Positions 1-5,377 of a DNA stretch of 42,480 nucleotides are shown piece after piece (the stretch's first letter is position 1; each line of letters starts with the position of its first letter). A program made the translations under genes and the position numbers. The stretch is from DASRDU01 sp035560235 (GTDB lineage: Bacteria; Acidobacteriota; Blastocatellia; RBC074), in the NCBI GenBank assembly GCA_035560235.1, contig DATMAG010000038.1:1-42480 (forward strand), read 5' to 3'. The notes beneath the pieces are model-generated. The model was given only the letters and a program-made list of their open reading frames with translations. It did no database searches and was not told the origin of the DNA.

Positions 1-123
1 GACGTGAATGCTGCAATCAATATCAGGAAGCGGGCGGGCAGCCCGTTCGGGGATGGGAACGGTTGCGTTCCCGTGAGAACCGAGAACCTGCCGGGCAACA
101 GACCCGGAATCCTCGCGTTTTAA
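1..123 (+). CDS. tnpB: TnpB C-terminal fragment (IS200/IS605 family), cut by window start
   Basis: Frame 1 is open from base 1 to a TAA at 121-123 and encodes the last 40 residues of a TnpB-type RNA-guided nuclease. The fragment begins DVNAAINIRK, which matches the final RuvC motif of TnpB (D-x-N-A-A-x-N-I), where the Asp is catalytic. The short basic/Gly-rich tail after it is usual for the family. TnpB proteins use an omega RNA, made from the 3' end of their own gene and the element's right end, to cut DNA next to a transposon-associated motif, which helps the element persist. The stop codon sits inside the right-end hairpin, as expected for IS605-type elements. The rest of the gene lies outside the window, so I cannot say whether the nuclease is intact or whether a TnpA transposase is present. 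Confidence 0.85.
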   Translation, partial: DVNAAINIRKRAGSPFGDGNGCVPVRTENLPGNRPGILAF

Positions 124-140
124 CGCGGGGAGGATGTCAA
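20..140 (+). ncRNA. Probable omega RNA (TnpB guide RNA), scaffold 3' part
   Basis: In TnpB elements the 3' end of tnpB plus the right end is transcribed as the omega RNA, whose guide is the flanking host sequence. Three hairpins are visible: GGGAAC/GTTCCC (55-60 and 67-72), CCGGG/CCCGG (91-95 and 103-107) and the right-end hairpin (111-130). The guide would therefore start at 141, inside the disrupted repressor gene. The 5' limit of the RNA is unknown; 20 is only nominal. Confidence 0.45.
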
Positions 141-387
141 CCCGCTCGGAATTTATCCCGACGATCTCATCTGGATTGATCGCAGTCAGCTTCCGGAAAA
201 TCACCAGCTCGGCGTGTTCTCCGTCGAAGGGCGGGATCTGCTGCGCTTCGTCGAATGGAAACCGCAGTCAGCCAGACTCTATCTGCCGGAACGTCCCGCA
301 GACGATCTGATTCTTTCAAGGAATGAATTTGAGGTCGTTGGTTCGGTCATCAAACTGGAACGGCTGTTTCAGCGCGCCGAAGCCTGA
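141..387 (+). pseudogene. S24/LexA-like repressor, 3' half left after IS insertion
   Basis: An open frame with no start codon runs directly out of the IS right end to a TGA at 385-387, giving about 82 residues. The sequence GIYPDDLIWIDRS followed by a strand-rich stretch and FEVVGSVIKLERLF matches the C-terminal half of S24 peptidase-type phage repressors (LexA/CI superfamily), in which the domain ends with a 'G-x-V' strand. The upstream part, which would hold the DNA-binding domain and the catalytic Ser, is absent. At the position where the catalytic Lys of the Ser-Lys dyad is expected (after EGRDLL) I read Arg, so self-cleavage may have been lost anyway. It lies upstream of the excisionase and integrase genes, where a lysogeny repressor would be expected. 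I am fairly sure of the fold and less sure that it was this phage's repressor. Confidence 0.7.
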
Positions 388-434
388 CGCGCCGACCGGG
401 CAGCGTGGCGCTGGCAGAAACAGGCATTCCGGTA

Positions 435-463
435 TTGATTTCAGGCAACAATCTGTTTACTAT
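435..463 (+). promoter_or_regulatory. Sigma70-type promoter for excisionase-integrase unit
   Basis: TTGATT (435-440) and TACTAT (458-463) are separated by exactly 17 bp. A start site near 470 would give a short leader before the ribosome site AAGGAG (484-489) and the ATG at 498. Confidence 0.6.
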
Positions 464-497
464 CGGCAACGCAAACCTGATTCAAGGAGCCGAAGTA

Positions 498-731
498 ATG
501 GAACAGACCTCATCAATTCAGGAACTGATTGCACAGATGGCTTCGCGCCGTCTCACGGAAGCCGAATTTGCGCGCGCTGTCGGCGTCAGCCCGCGCAAGC
601 TGGCCGACCTGCGCCGCCGCAACCTGATCCGCTATCGCCGCGACGGGCACACCGTCTACTACCTGCCGGAAGACGTTCCGGCCTATCACGCCGCCATGCT
701 GCGCGACCCTTCAGCAAAGCGTGTTGCCTGA
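498..731 (+). CDS. Small MerR-like HTH protein, probable excisionase
   Basis: 77 residues starting MEQTSSIQEL. I chose the ATG at 498 because an AAGGAG ribosome site lies 8 bases upstream; longer readings of the same frame have no such site. Residues about 18-60 (RRLTEAEFARAVGVSPRKLA, then LIRYRRDGHTVYYLPEDV) form a winged-helix domain of the MerR/excisionase type: helix-turn-helix, then a wing around 'RRDGHTVYY'. Such proteins bend att-site DNA and set the direction of integrase action. The integrase starts 23 bases downstream of the stop, so the two are almost certainly co-transcribed from the promoter at 435-463. An alternative is a small transcriptional regulator of the same fold. The fold is clear; the excisionase role is inferred from position. 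Confidence 0.7.
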   Translation: MEQTSSIQELIAQMASRRLTEAEFARAVGVSPRKLADLRRRNLIRYRRDGHTVYYLPEDVPAYHAAMLRDPSAKRVA

Positions 732-753
732 GCCGGGCGGCAGGGAGCCGCCC

Positions 754-2034
754 ATGACTCGCAAAAAACGCAGTCGTCGCCCCAATCACACCGGCGCTAT
801 TGTGACGCGCGGCAAGGGCCGCAATCAGCGCCTCTATGTGCGCGTCCGTTATCGCGATGAAACCGGCAGAGTGCGCGAGAAGTTTGAGCGCATCATCAGC
901 CGCTCGGATGCTTCAACCGCCGCCGCCCGCGCGCAGGAGAAGCTGGCCAGGCACGGCCCGCGCATCTACGATGGCGAACGGATGACCTTCAGCGATCTGG
1001 CGCGCGAGTTCGCTGAAGCGCGCGTCTTTGAGCCGGAATATCACGGCGAAACCAAGATCGCCGGACTGCGCTCGTGGCGCGACACCGAATCCAAGCTCCA
1101 GGTGCTGACCGAATACTTCGGCTCCATGCGCCTGCGCTCGATCACGCACCGCGACCTTGAAGCCTTCAAGCTGCACCGCCTTCAGATGCCGGTTGAGCCG
1201 CCCGCTCCGACCTCGCAGCGCGGGCAGCGCCGCCGCAGCCGCGCGCTGGCCGAAGGCAGGGAACTGACGCGCCCGCGCGCCATTGCCTCGGTCAACCGCG
1301 AACTTGAACTGCTGCGCGCTGTGCTGAATTTCGCTCATCGCAACGGCTGGATTCTGCGCAATCCGTTTACGCTCGGCCCGGCGCTCATCAGCAAGGCCGA
1401 TGAAACGCGCCGCGACCGCGTGCTCTCGCGCGACGAGGAAGCGCGCCTGCTGGCGGCCTGCACCGGCCCGCGCGAACATCTGCGCCCGCTCATCATCTGC
1501 GCGCTCGACACCGGGATGCGGCGCGGCGAGATGCTCAAGCTCACCTGGGCTGACGTCCACCTCCAGGACGGCTGGATCAATGTGCGCAAGAAAACCACCA
1601 AGACCGCGCACCGGCGCGTCGTCGGCATCAGTCCGCGACTCAGACAGGAGTTCGAGCGCCTCTGGTGGCTGTCCGACCAGAAGGAAACCAGCCTCGTCTT
1701 CGGCATTCGCGACAATTTCAAGCGCGCCTTCAATACGGCCTGCCGCCTGGCCGAAATCGAGGATCTTCACTTTCACGACCTGCGCCACACCGCCGACACG
1801 CGCATGACGCTGGCCGGTGTCCCGCTGCCGCTGGTGATGAAGGTGCTCGGCCATACGCAGGTCAATACCTCGCTCAGTTACAAACACGTTGATACCAGAA
1901 CGGCGGCTGAGATTGCCGCGCTGCTGGAAACACAAAAGGGGAACGCCGCGTTCCCCTTTTCGCGCGTAATTCAGCAGCCTGATCCTGCCTCGGAGCAGCC
2001 TGAAACTGCCACGCTGGCCGGAACCGATGGTTGA
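754..2034 (+). CDS. int: Tyrosine-recombinase phage integrase
   Basis: 426 residues from the ATG at 754, which has a GGGAG ribosome site; a GTG at 721 is possible but adds only a weak 11-residue extension. The N-terminal ~50 residues are basic, as in arm-binding domains. A core-binding domain spans about 75-205 and contains an unusual Pro/Arg-rich insertion around 146-176. The catalytic domain carries the expected residues: Arg256 in TGMRRGE, a Lys near 280, His341 and Arg344 in HDLRHT, His367 in LGHTQV and the nucleophile Tyr376 in SLSYKH. It would catalyse site-specific recombination between attP and a tRNA-Lys gene, because a tRNA-Lys 3' segment lies 65 bases past its stop. The protein continues about 50 residues beyond the Tyr, and a perfect hairpin is embedded in that tail. 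Confidence 0.93.
   Translation: MTRKKRSRRPNHTGAIVTRGKGRNQRLYVRVRYRDETGRVREKFERIISRSDASTAAARAQEKLARHGPRIYDGERMTFSDLAREFAEARVFEPEYHGETKIAGLRSWRDTESKLQVLTEYFGSMRLRSITHRDLEAFKLHRLQMPVEPPAPTSQRGQRRRSRALAEGRELTRPRAIASVNRELELLRAVLNFAHRNGWILRNPFTLGPALISKADETRRDRVLSRDEEARLLAACTGPREHLRPLIICALDTGMRRGEMLKLTWADVHLQDGWINVRKKTTKTAHRRVVGISPRLRQEFERLWWLSDQKETSLVFGIRDNFKRAFNTACRLAEIEDLHFHDLRHTADTRMTLAGVPLPLVMKVLGHTQVNTSLSYKHVDTRTAAEIAALLETQKGNAAFPFSRVIQQPDPASEQPETATLAGTDG
1934..1960 (+). terminator. Terminator-like hairpin inside the 3' end of int
   Basis: AAAAGGGGAAC (1934-1944), loop GCCGC, GTTCCCCTTTT (1950-1960): a perfect 11-bp stem whose right arm ends in four T. It is A-rich on the left and T-rich on the right, so it could terminate in either direction. 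It is translated as TQKGNAAFPF near the integrase C-terminus. Confidence 0.55.
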
Positions 2035-2098
2035 TTCTACTGTACTTGCGCATCTTTCTGCCGCTGTCTGCCTCTGTTTGCCAGCGTAAACAAACTGG

Positions 2099-2140
2099 CT
2101 TTTAACCAGAGGGTCGCTGGTTCGAGCCCAGCACGGCTCA
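2099..2140 (+). other. att core: 3' part of a tRNA-Lys(TTT) gene
   Basis: The segment starts at an anticodon loop CTTTTAA (anticodon TTT) and continues with the anticodon 3' stem CCAG, variable loop, T-arm GCTGGTTCGAGCCCAGC and acceptor strand ACGGCTCA. That is the 3' half of a tRNA-Lys. The bases before it (GCCAGCGTAAACAAACTGG) do not form the D-arm or 5' acceptor strand, so this is not a complete tRNA. Phages that integrate into tRNA genes carry exactly such a 3' segment as attP. The exact limits of the core cannot be fixed without the bacterial site. Confidence 0.85.
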
Positions 2141-2159
2141 TCAGATTTATCAATAAGTT

Positions 2160-2190
2160 ACGGGCATCTTCGAGATGCCCGTTTTCTTTT
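2160..2190. terminator. Intrinsic terminator between att and lysis genes
   Basis: ACGGGCATCT (2160-2169), loop TCG, AGATGCCCGT (2173-2182), followed by TTTCTTTT. It is a strong plus-strand terminator for integrase transcripts or for the restored tRNA. The minus-strand late operon ends here too, so it may also stop that transcript. Confidence 0.8.
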
Positions 2191-2530
2191 ACTCACCTCT
2201 CTGCTCACCTTCACGCGAACCTGAACTGCGAAGTCTGAGTCTGCTGACTTCCTGGCGCAGATTTCTGACTTCCTCTGCGAGCGCTTCGAGGGTGGCGCTG
2301 CGCGAGGCCCGGCTCTCTTCGATGGCTCGCAGTCGCTGCTCGTTTGCGCGCTCGCGCCGCCACTTGTCAAAGCTCAGGTAGAAGGTTCCGAGGGCGATCA
2401 GAATGGCCACGACGATCTGAAGATTGGCCAGGACCTGACCAGATGTCCACATCAGGGCGGCGCTGGTCATTCCTGACAGGGCAAGAATTGAGTCGGGGAT
2501 GCGGTGTGTCATCGGGTTCTCGTGGTTCAT
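2189..2530 (-). CDS. Single-TM coiled-coil protein, holin-like
   Basis: 113 residues. A hydrophobic segment at about 33-53 (ANLQIVVAILIALGTFYLSF) is followed by a basic Arg/Glu-rich helix (residues ~56-100) likely to form a coiled coil. Short proteins with one or two membrane helices at the end of the late operon are commonly holins or spanin-like lysis proteins. The next genes upstream encode a second membrane protein and a DUF5675 protein, so a lysis or envelope role is a reasonable inference. It could equally be an assembly accessory. An in-frame ATG 18 bases downstream is an alternative start. The membrane segment resembles that of the small plus-strand protein at 40542-40844 (both contain IALGTF). 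Confidence 0.6.
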   Translation of the reverse strand: MNHENPMTHRIPDSILALSGMTSAALMWTSGQVLANLQIVVAILIALGTFYLSFDKWRRERANEQRLRAIEESRASRSATLEALAEEVRNLRQEVSRLRLRSSGSREGEQRGE

Positions 2531-2535
2531 TGTCT

Positions 2536-2748
2536 TCAGACCCGTTTTGCTTCCAGTTCCGCGATGCGGCGGCTGTTGGCCTCAAAGAATTCCCGCTCGC
2601 GCTGGTCTGCCTGCGCAATCGTCTGTTCCAGCGTCAGGCCGTGATTCTCTCCGATTCTGAGCAGCGCATCGGTCGCCGCGTTGAGAATCGTAACCAGACT
2701 GTTCAGAGTTGCGGTCGTTTCTGATGGAATATCCTTTTCGTTCGGCAT
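2536..2748 (-). CDS. Small acidic phage protein of unknown function
   Basis: 70 residues with an excellent ribosome site (AAAGGAGA) before the ATG at 2748. No membrane segment or known motif is visible. The sequence is predicted helical (ITLEQ...QREREFFEANSRRIAELEAKR) with a heptad-like C-terminal half. It sits 5 bases upstream of the holin-like gene and downstream of the holin/lipobox protein, inside the presumed lysis cassette. I do not recognise the family. Confidence 0.6.
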   Translation of the reverse strand: MPNEKDIPSETTATLNSLVTILNAATDALLRIGENHGLTLEQTIAQADQREREFFEANSRRIAELEAKRV

Positions 2749-2785
2749 AGCTGAAATCTCCTTTCTGCGAGTGACTGGTCAAAGG

Positions 2786-3547
2786 TCAGGGCAGCGCGGC
2801 AACGGCTGCCTGCGGAACCGGCGCGGGCTTTCTGATCGCGGCCACGAAGACTTTGATCGTCACCAGCCCGGCGCGGGCCGTGGCAATTGCCGCGCGAAAA
2901 TCAGCCTGCGCTTTTGCTGATTTGAAACCGGTGACGCCCTCCGTCTGAAGCCGCTCGAGATCGTCAATCGCTGCGCCGAGCAGCGGCAGCAGTTCGACCT
3001 TCTCGTTTGCCGTGATGGTGTCGAGCCTGCGCACGCGCTCCTTGAAAGTTCTGACGGCCCGGCCCGCGCGGTCGAGGCCGCGATAGACGAGCAGAGCGTC
3101 AGGATCGGCTATCCCGCCTGACCTGTTGAGTGCTTCGGTGATGTCCGAAGCTGCCTTCAGGCCGACGTAAATATCGGCGGCGGCAGCGAGCAGTTTCTTC
3201 TGATCAGGCTCTCCGCACCCCGTCAGGCTGAGCACTGAGGGCAGCAGCAGCGCCAGAGCGAGCAGCAGCGCGAGATTCTTCGCCGAGGCGGCGGCTCTGG
3301 CCTCTTCCTTTGCGCGTTCGAGCGTCGAGTTTGCCGGAAGATCGAGCGCGATTTTCAGCAGCACCAGACTGCGATACTTCTGCCAGACCGACCACGCCAG
3401 CGCGCTTGCGCCGACAATCGCAGCCGCCGTGAGCGCTTCGGTCTGATCGGGCGTCAGCACGCCTCTGGCGACGAGCCAGCCGAACAGCCCGGCCAGCGCC
3501 CAGCGCACCAGTGATCCGATGACTGATTTGAACAATTCGGGAATCAT
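2786..3547 (-). CDS. Holin-like N-terminus fused to a lipoprotein-like domain
   Basis: 253 residues. Two hydrophobic stretches (about 12-30 and 37-56) with a short basic loop resemble small phage holins. After a charged helix (about 70-90) comes a second signal-like run (LALLLALALLLPSVLSLTGC, about 92-111) ending in LTGC, a good lipobox with Cys111. The remaining ~140 residues are mostly helical and polar. An internal lipobox in a membrane protein is odd. It could be a fusion of a holin-type protein with an outer-membrane lipoprotein-type (o-spanin-like) part, or a third ordinary membrane helix that happens to match. No internal ATG or GTG lies close before the lipobox. Its ATG overlaps the stop of the DUF5675 gene as ATGA, so the two are translationally coupled. 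Lysis function is inferred. Confidence 0.65.
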   Translation of the reverse strand: MIPELFKSVIGSLVRWALAGLFGWLVARGVLTPDQTEALTAAAIVGASALAWSVWQKYRSLVLLKIALDLPANSTLERAKEEARAAASAKNLALLLALALLLPSVLSLTGCGEPDQKKLLAAAADIYVGLKAASDITEALNRSGGIADPDALLVYRGLDRAGRAVRTFKERVRRLDTITANEKVELLPLLGAAIDDLERLQTEGVTGFKSAKAQADFRAAIATARAGLVTIKVFVAAIRKPAPVPQAAVAALP

Positions 3548-3996
3548 CCTTCACCTTGTCCTTTCACCTGCATTTCCCACACGGGCGCGCCCGGCGGGTT
3601 GTTGATGGTTATCCAGCACTCTTCGCCTTTGGCCAGTGCTGAAGCGATCAGAGAGAAGACCTTGTCGAACGCCGCGCGGCTCTGGCCGACAAAGTTCGTG
3701 CCGCGCACGAGGCCCGGCATCAGGCAGCCTTCGGTGTCCTCCGCCGAGTTGCCCGGATGGATGCGGACGCCCGTGTAGTAAGGCACGTCGAGCAGCAGCG
3801 GCAGTTTGCGTTTGAAGCGCGGCGACATCGTAATGCCGATCCGGTAGCGGCCAGCCGGAATAGCTGTTCTGCCTTTGATCTTCGCGCTGCGGACGACGTC
3901 TTCGAGGATCCAGCAGATGTGCTGGCCGTCAGCCCGGGCCAGTTCGCCGATGGTTGCCCTGTCGGTCAGGAATTTGCGGTTCAGCACCAGTTCCAT
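3544..3996 (-). CDS. DUF5675 family protein, lysis-module associated
   Basis: 150 residues. The pattern is that of DUF5675: 'TIGELARADG...CWILEDVVR', 'KGRTAIPAGRYRI', 'SPRFKR', 'VRIHPGNSAEDTEGCLMPG'. The conserved IHxGN...dteGC motif includes His and Cys residues reminiscent of an enzyme site. Proteins of this family are frequent in phage and prophage genomes near lysis or tail genes, but their activity is not established to my knowledge. A peptidoglycan-related role is only an inference from position. There is no signal peptide. The stop overlaps the start of the next gene (ATGA). Confidence 0.75.
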   Translation of the reverse strand: MELVLNRKFLTDRATIGELARADGQHICWILEDVVRSAKIKGRTAIPAGRYRIGITMSPRFKRKLPLLLDVPYYTGVRIHPGNSAEDTEGCLMPGLVRGTNFVGQSRAAFDKVFSLIASALAKGEECWITINNPPGAPVWEMQVKGQGEG

Positions 3997-4013
3997 TTCG
4001 CCGTCTCCTTAAG

Positions 4014-5279
4014 TCAGGGCGCAGTGGTCGTATGCGTCCACGTGGCTCCGGTGCCGGTCAGATCCAGATACTTCCAGCGCACGGTGCCCGCGTCGTTCCA
4101 CTGCACAATAAGCTTGCCGCCCTTGATGTAGAGATTGCCTTCAGTGCCGCTGGCCGGGCTGGCCGGATTGGATGCCTGCTGCTGAAGGCGAAGGGGATGA
4201 TAGGTCGCAATCGTCCCGGTCACGTTCGACTTCAGGTAATCAACATTGAAGGTGTCATCCACCGCGAGGCGATAGGCGTAGAAGTATCTGCCGCCAAGCC
4301 ACGAATCGAAGGTGTACCCGTTGCCGTCGTCGCCCTTGATCGGATGGGAAAACAGCGTGCGCGTGGCATCGCTCTGCCAGCGCTGCGTGCCGCCTGTCGT
4401 CGCTTTGATGATCCCCGCGCCGAAGAAGAGTCCGGTGCCGGTGTCGCCGTTGTGATAAAGGCTCGGCGCAGCCGCCGTGCCATCGTTGAGGCCGACCGTG
4501 CCGCTGCCGCCTCCACCTCCGCAGGCCGCGCCCGCATCAATGAAGTTCCCGCCCGCGTCAATCTTTACGCAGTTTCCGCTCGTGAGCGTGCCCGTGCTTG
4601 TGGCGAGCTTCGAGCCGTTGCCGGTCAGCGATGAGACAGCGATGCCGCTGATCCCGATCTGCGGGATGTCGGCTGCGACGAGCGCGCGAAATCCGGGCGC
4701 GGCGGCAGCGCCGCTCGAAGGCCCGGCGAAGACCTGACCGGACGGCTGATTGCTGAGCGAGGCAGAGAGCGTGCCCGCGCTGGTCACCGGCGAACCTGAC
4801 ACCGAGAAGATGCCGGGCAGGCTCAGGCCGACGCTGGTCACCGTCCCGCTGCCGCCTGCGCCGCCGGTGTCGCCTGCTCTGACGATCACTCCCTGCGTCT
4901 GGCGCGCAACGACAGTAACGGAACCGGAGGTGTAAGCGGAAACTCTGGCGCGAAGCTGCGAGACACCGGCGAGCGGGATGGCGAAGACTCCCGGTGCGCT
5001 CGCCGTCGTCGAATAGCTGCCGTCGTTCAGATTACAGGCCCGCACGGCGATCCAGTTCGTATCGTCCACCGTGACTTCAAAGGTCACGGTCGCGCTGAAC
5101 GTTCCGCTGACCTGCAGCGCGGCGGCGTACCAGCCGCTGACGTCGAGCGCTGTTCCGTTGCCCGTCGCCGCAGCCGCGTTCTGCAGGGTTGTGGCTTTCA
5201 CGCGCTGCTGAGCCGATGCAGGCTGAATAAACGCGAGCAGCGCGATGAGCGCCAGCGCGAGATGATTTGCTCTTTTCAT
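4014..5279 (-). CDS. Tail-fibre-like protein with N-terminal signal peptide
   Basis: 421 residues from the ATG at 5279, chosen because GAGGAG lies at the right distance; a GTG nine bases upstream overlaps that ribosome site. The N-terminus (MKRANHLALALIALLAFIQP, then ASAQQ) is a clear signal peptide, which is unexpected for a virion protein. A beta-rich domain follows (to about 130), then a Gly/Ser/Thr-rich region with 'GSGTVTSVGLSLPG', 'SAGTLSASL' and 'RALVAADIP', motifs common in phage tail fibres from soil bacteria. The C-terminal part contains 'TGLFFGAGIIKATTGGTQRW' and 'KGGKLIVQWNDAGT', like fibre tip sequences. It lies directly after the giant spike. Either it is a fibre whose ancestor was a secreted host protein, or it is exported separately. 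Confidence 0.7.
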   Translation of the reverse strand: MKRANHLALALIALLAFIQPASAQQRVKATTLQNAAAATGNGTALDVSGWYAAALQVSGTFSATVTFEVTVDDTNWIAVRACNLNDGSYSTTASAPGVFAIPLAGVSQLRARVSAYTSGSVTVVARQTQGVIVRAGDTGGAGGSGTVTSVGLSLPGIFSVSGSPVTSAGTLSASLSNQPSGQVFAGPSSGAAAAPGFRALVAADIPQIGISGIAVSSLTGNGSKLATSTGTLTSGNCVKIDAGGNFIDAGAACGGGGGSGTVGLNDGTAAAPSLYHNGDTGTGLFFGAGIIKATTGGTQRWQSDATRTLFSHPIKGDDGNGYTFDSWLGGRYFYAYRLAVDDTFNVDYLKSNVTGTIATYHPLRLQQQASNPASPASGTEGNLYIKGGKLIVQWNDAGTVRWKYLDLTGTGATWTHTTTAP

Positions 5280-5281
5280 TG

Positions 5282-5374
5282 TCAGCACTCCTCAAGAGAG
5301 ACTTCTTCGGGTTCGAGGTCGAGGCCGATGGTTTCATCACCGGCCAGTTCAAGTGTCACTTCGTCGCAGTCCAT
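5282..5374 (-). CDS. 30-residue acidic peptide between spike and fibre
   Basis: ATG at 5374 to TGA at 5282 encodes MDCDEVTLELAGDETIGLDL followed by EPEEVSLEEC. Its start lies 4 bases after the spike stop and its stop 2 bases before the fibre start, so it fills the gap exactly; GGTGAG precedes the ATG. It is very acidic, with Cys at residue 3 and at the C-terminus. Such tight packing argues that it is translated, but a peptide this short can be chance. Function unknown. Confidence 0.45.
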   Translation of the reverse strand: MDCDEVTLELAGDETIGLDLEPEEVSLEEC

Positions 5375-5377
5375 CGC

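Larger units (their letters stand above)
1..140 (+). mobile_element. Right end of an IS200/IS605-type element
   Basis: The element's right end closes at 137-140 with TCAA, the right-end cleavage tetranucleotide known for ISDra2-like members. Just inside is a subterminal hairpin (CCTCGCG at 111-117, loop TTTTAA, CGCGGGG at 124-130) followed by AGGATGTCAA, a typical right-end signature. Beyond base 140 a different gene continues (S24-like repressor remnant), so the insertion broke that gene. The left end is outside the window. The boundary is inferred from family features and not from a matched left end. Confidence 0.75.

Noticed and set aside
913..1935. Long minus-strand frame opposite the integrase
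   Set aside because: Low-complexity Arg/Ala-rich shadow of the integrase, which has a full set of catalytic motifs on the plus strand.
2060..2140. Complete tRNA-Lys gene
   Set aside because: Only the anticodon 3' side, T-arm and acceptor 3' strand are present; no D-arm or 5' acceptor strand can be formed with the preceding bases.
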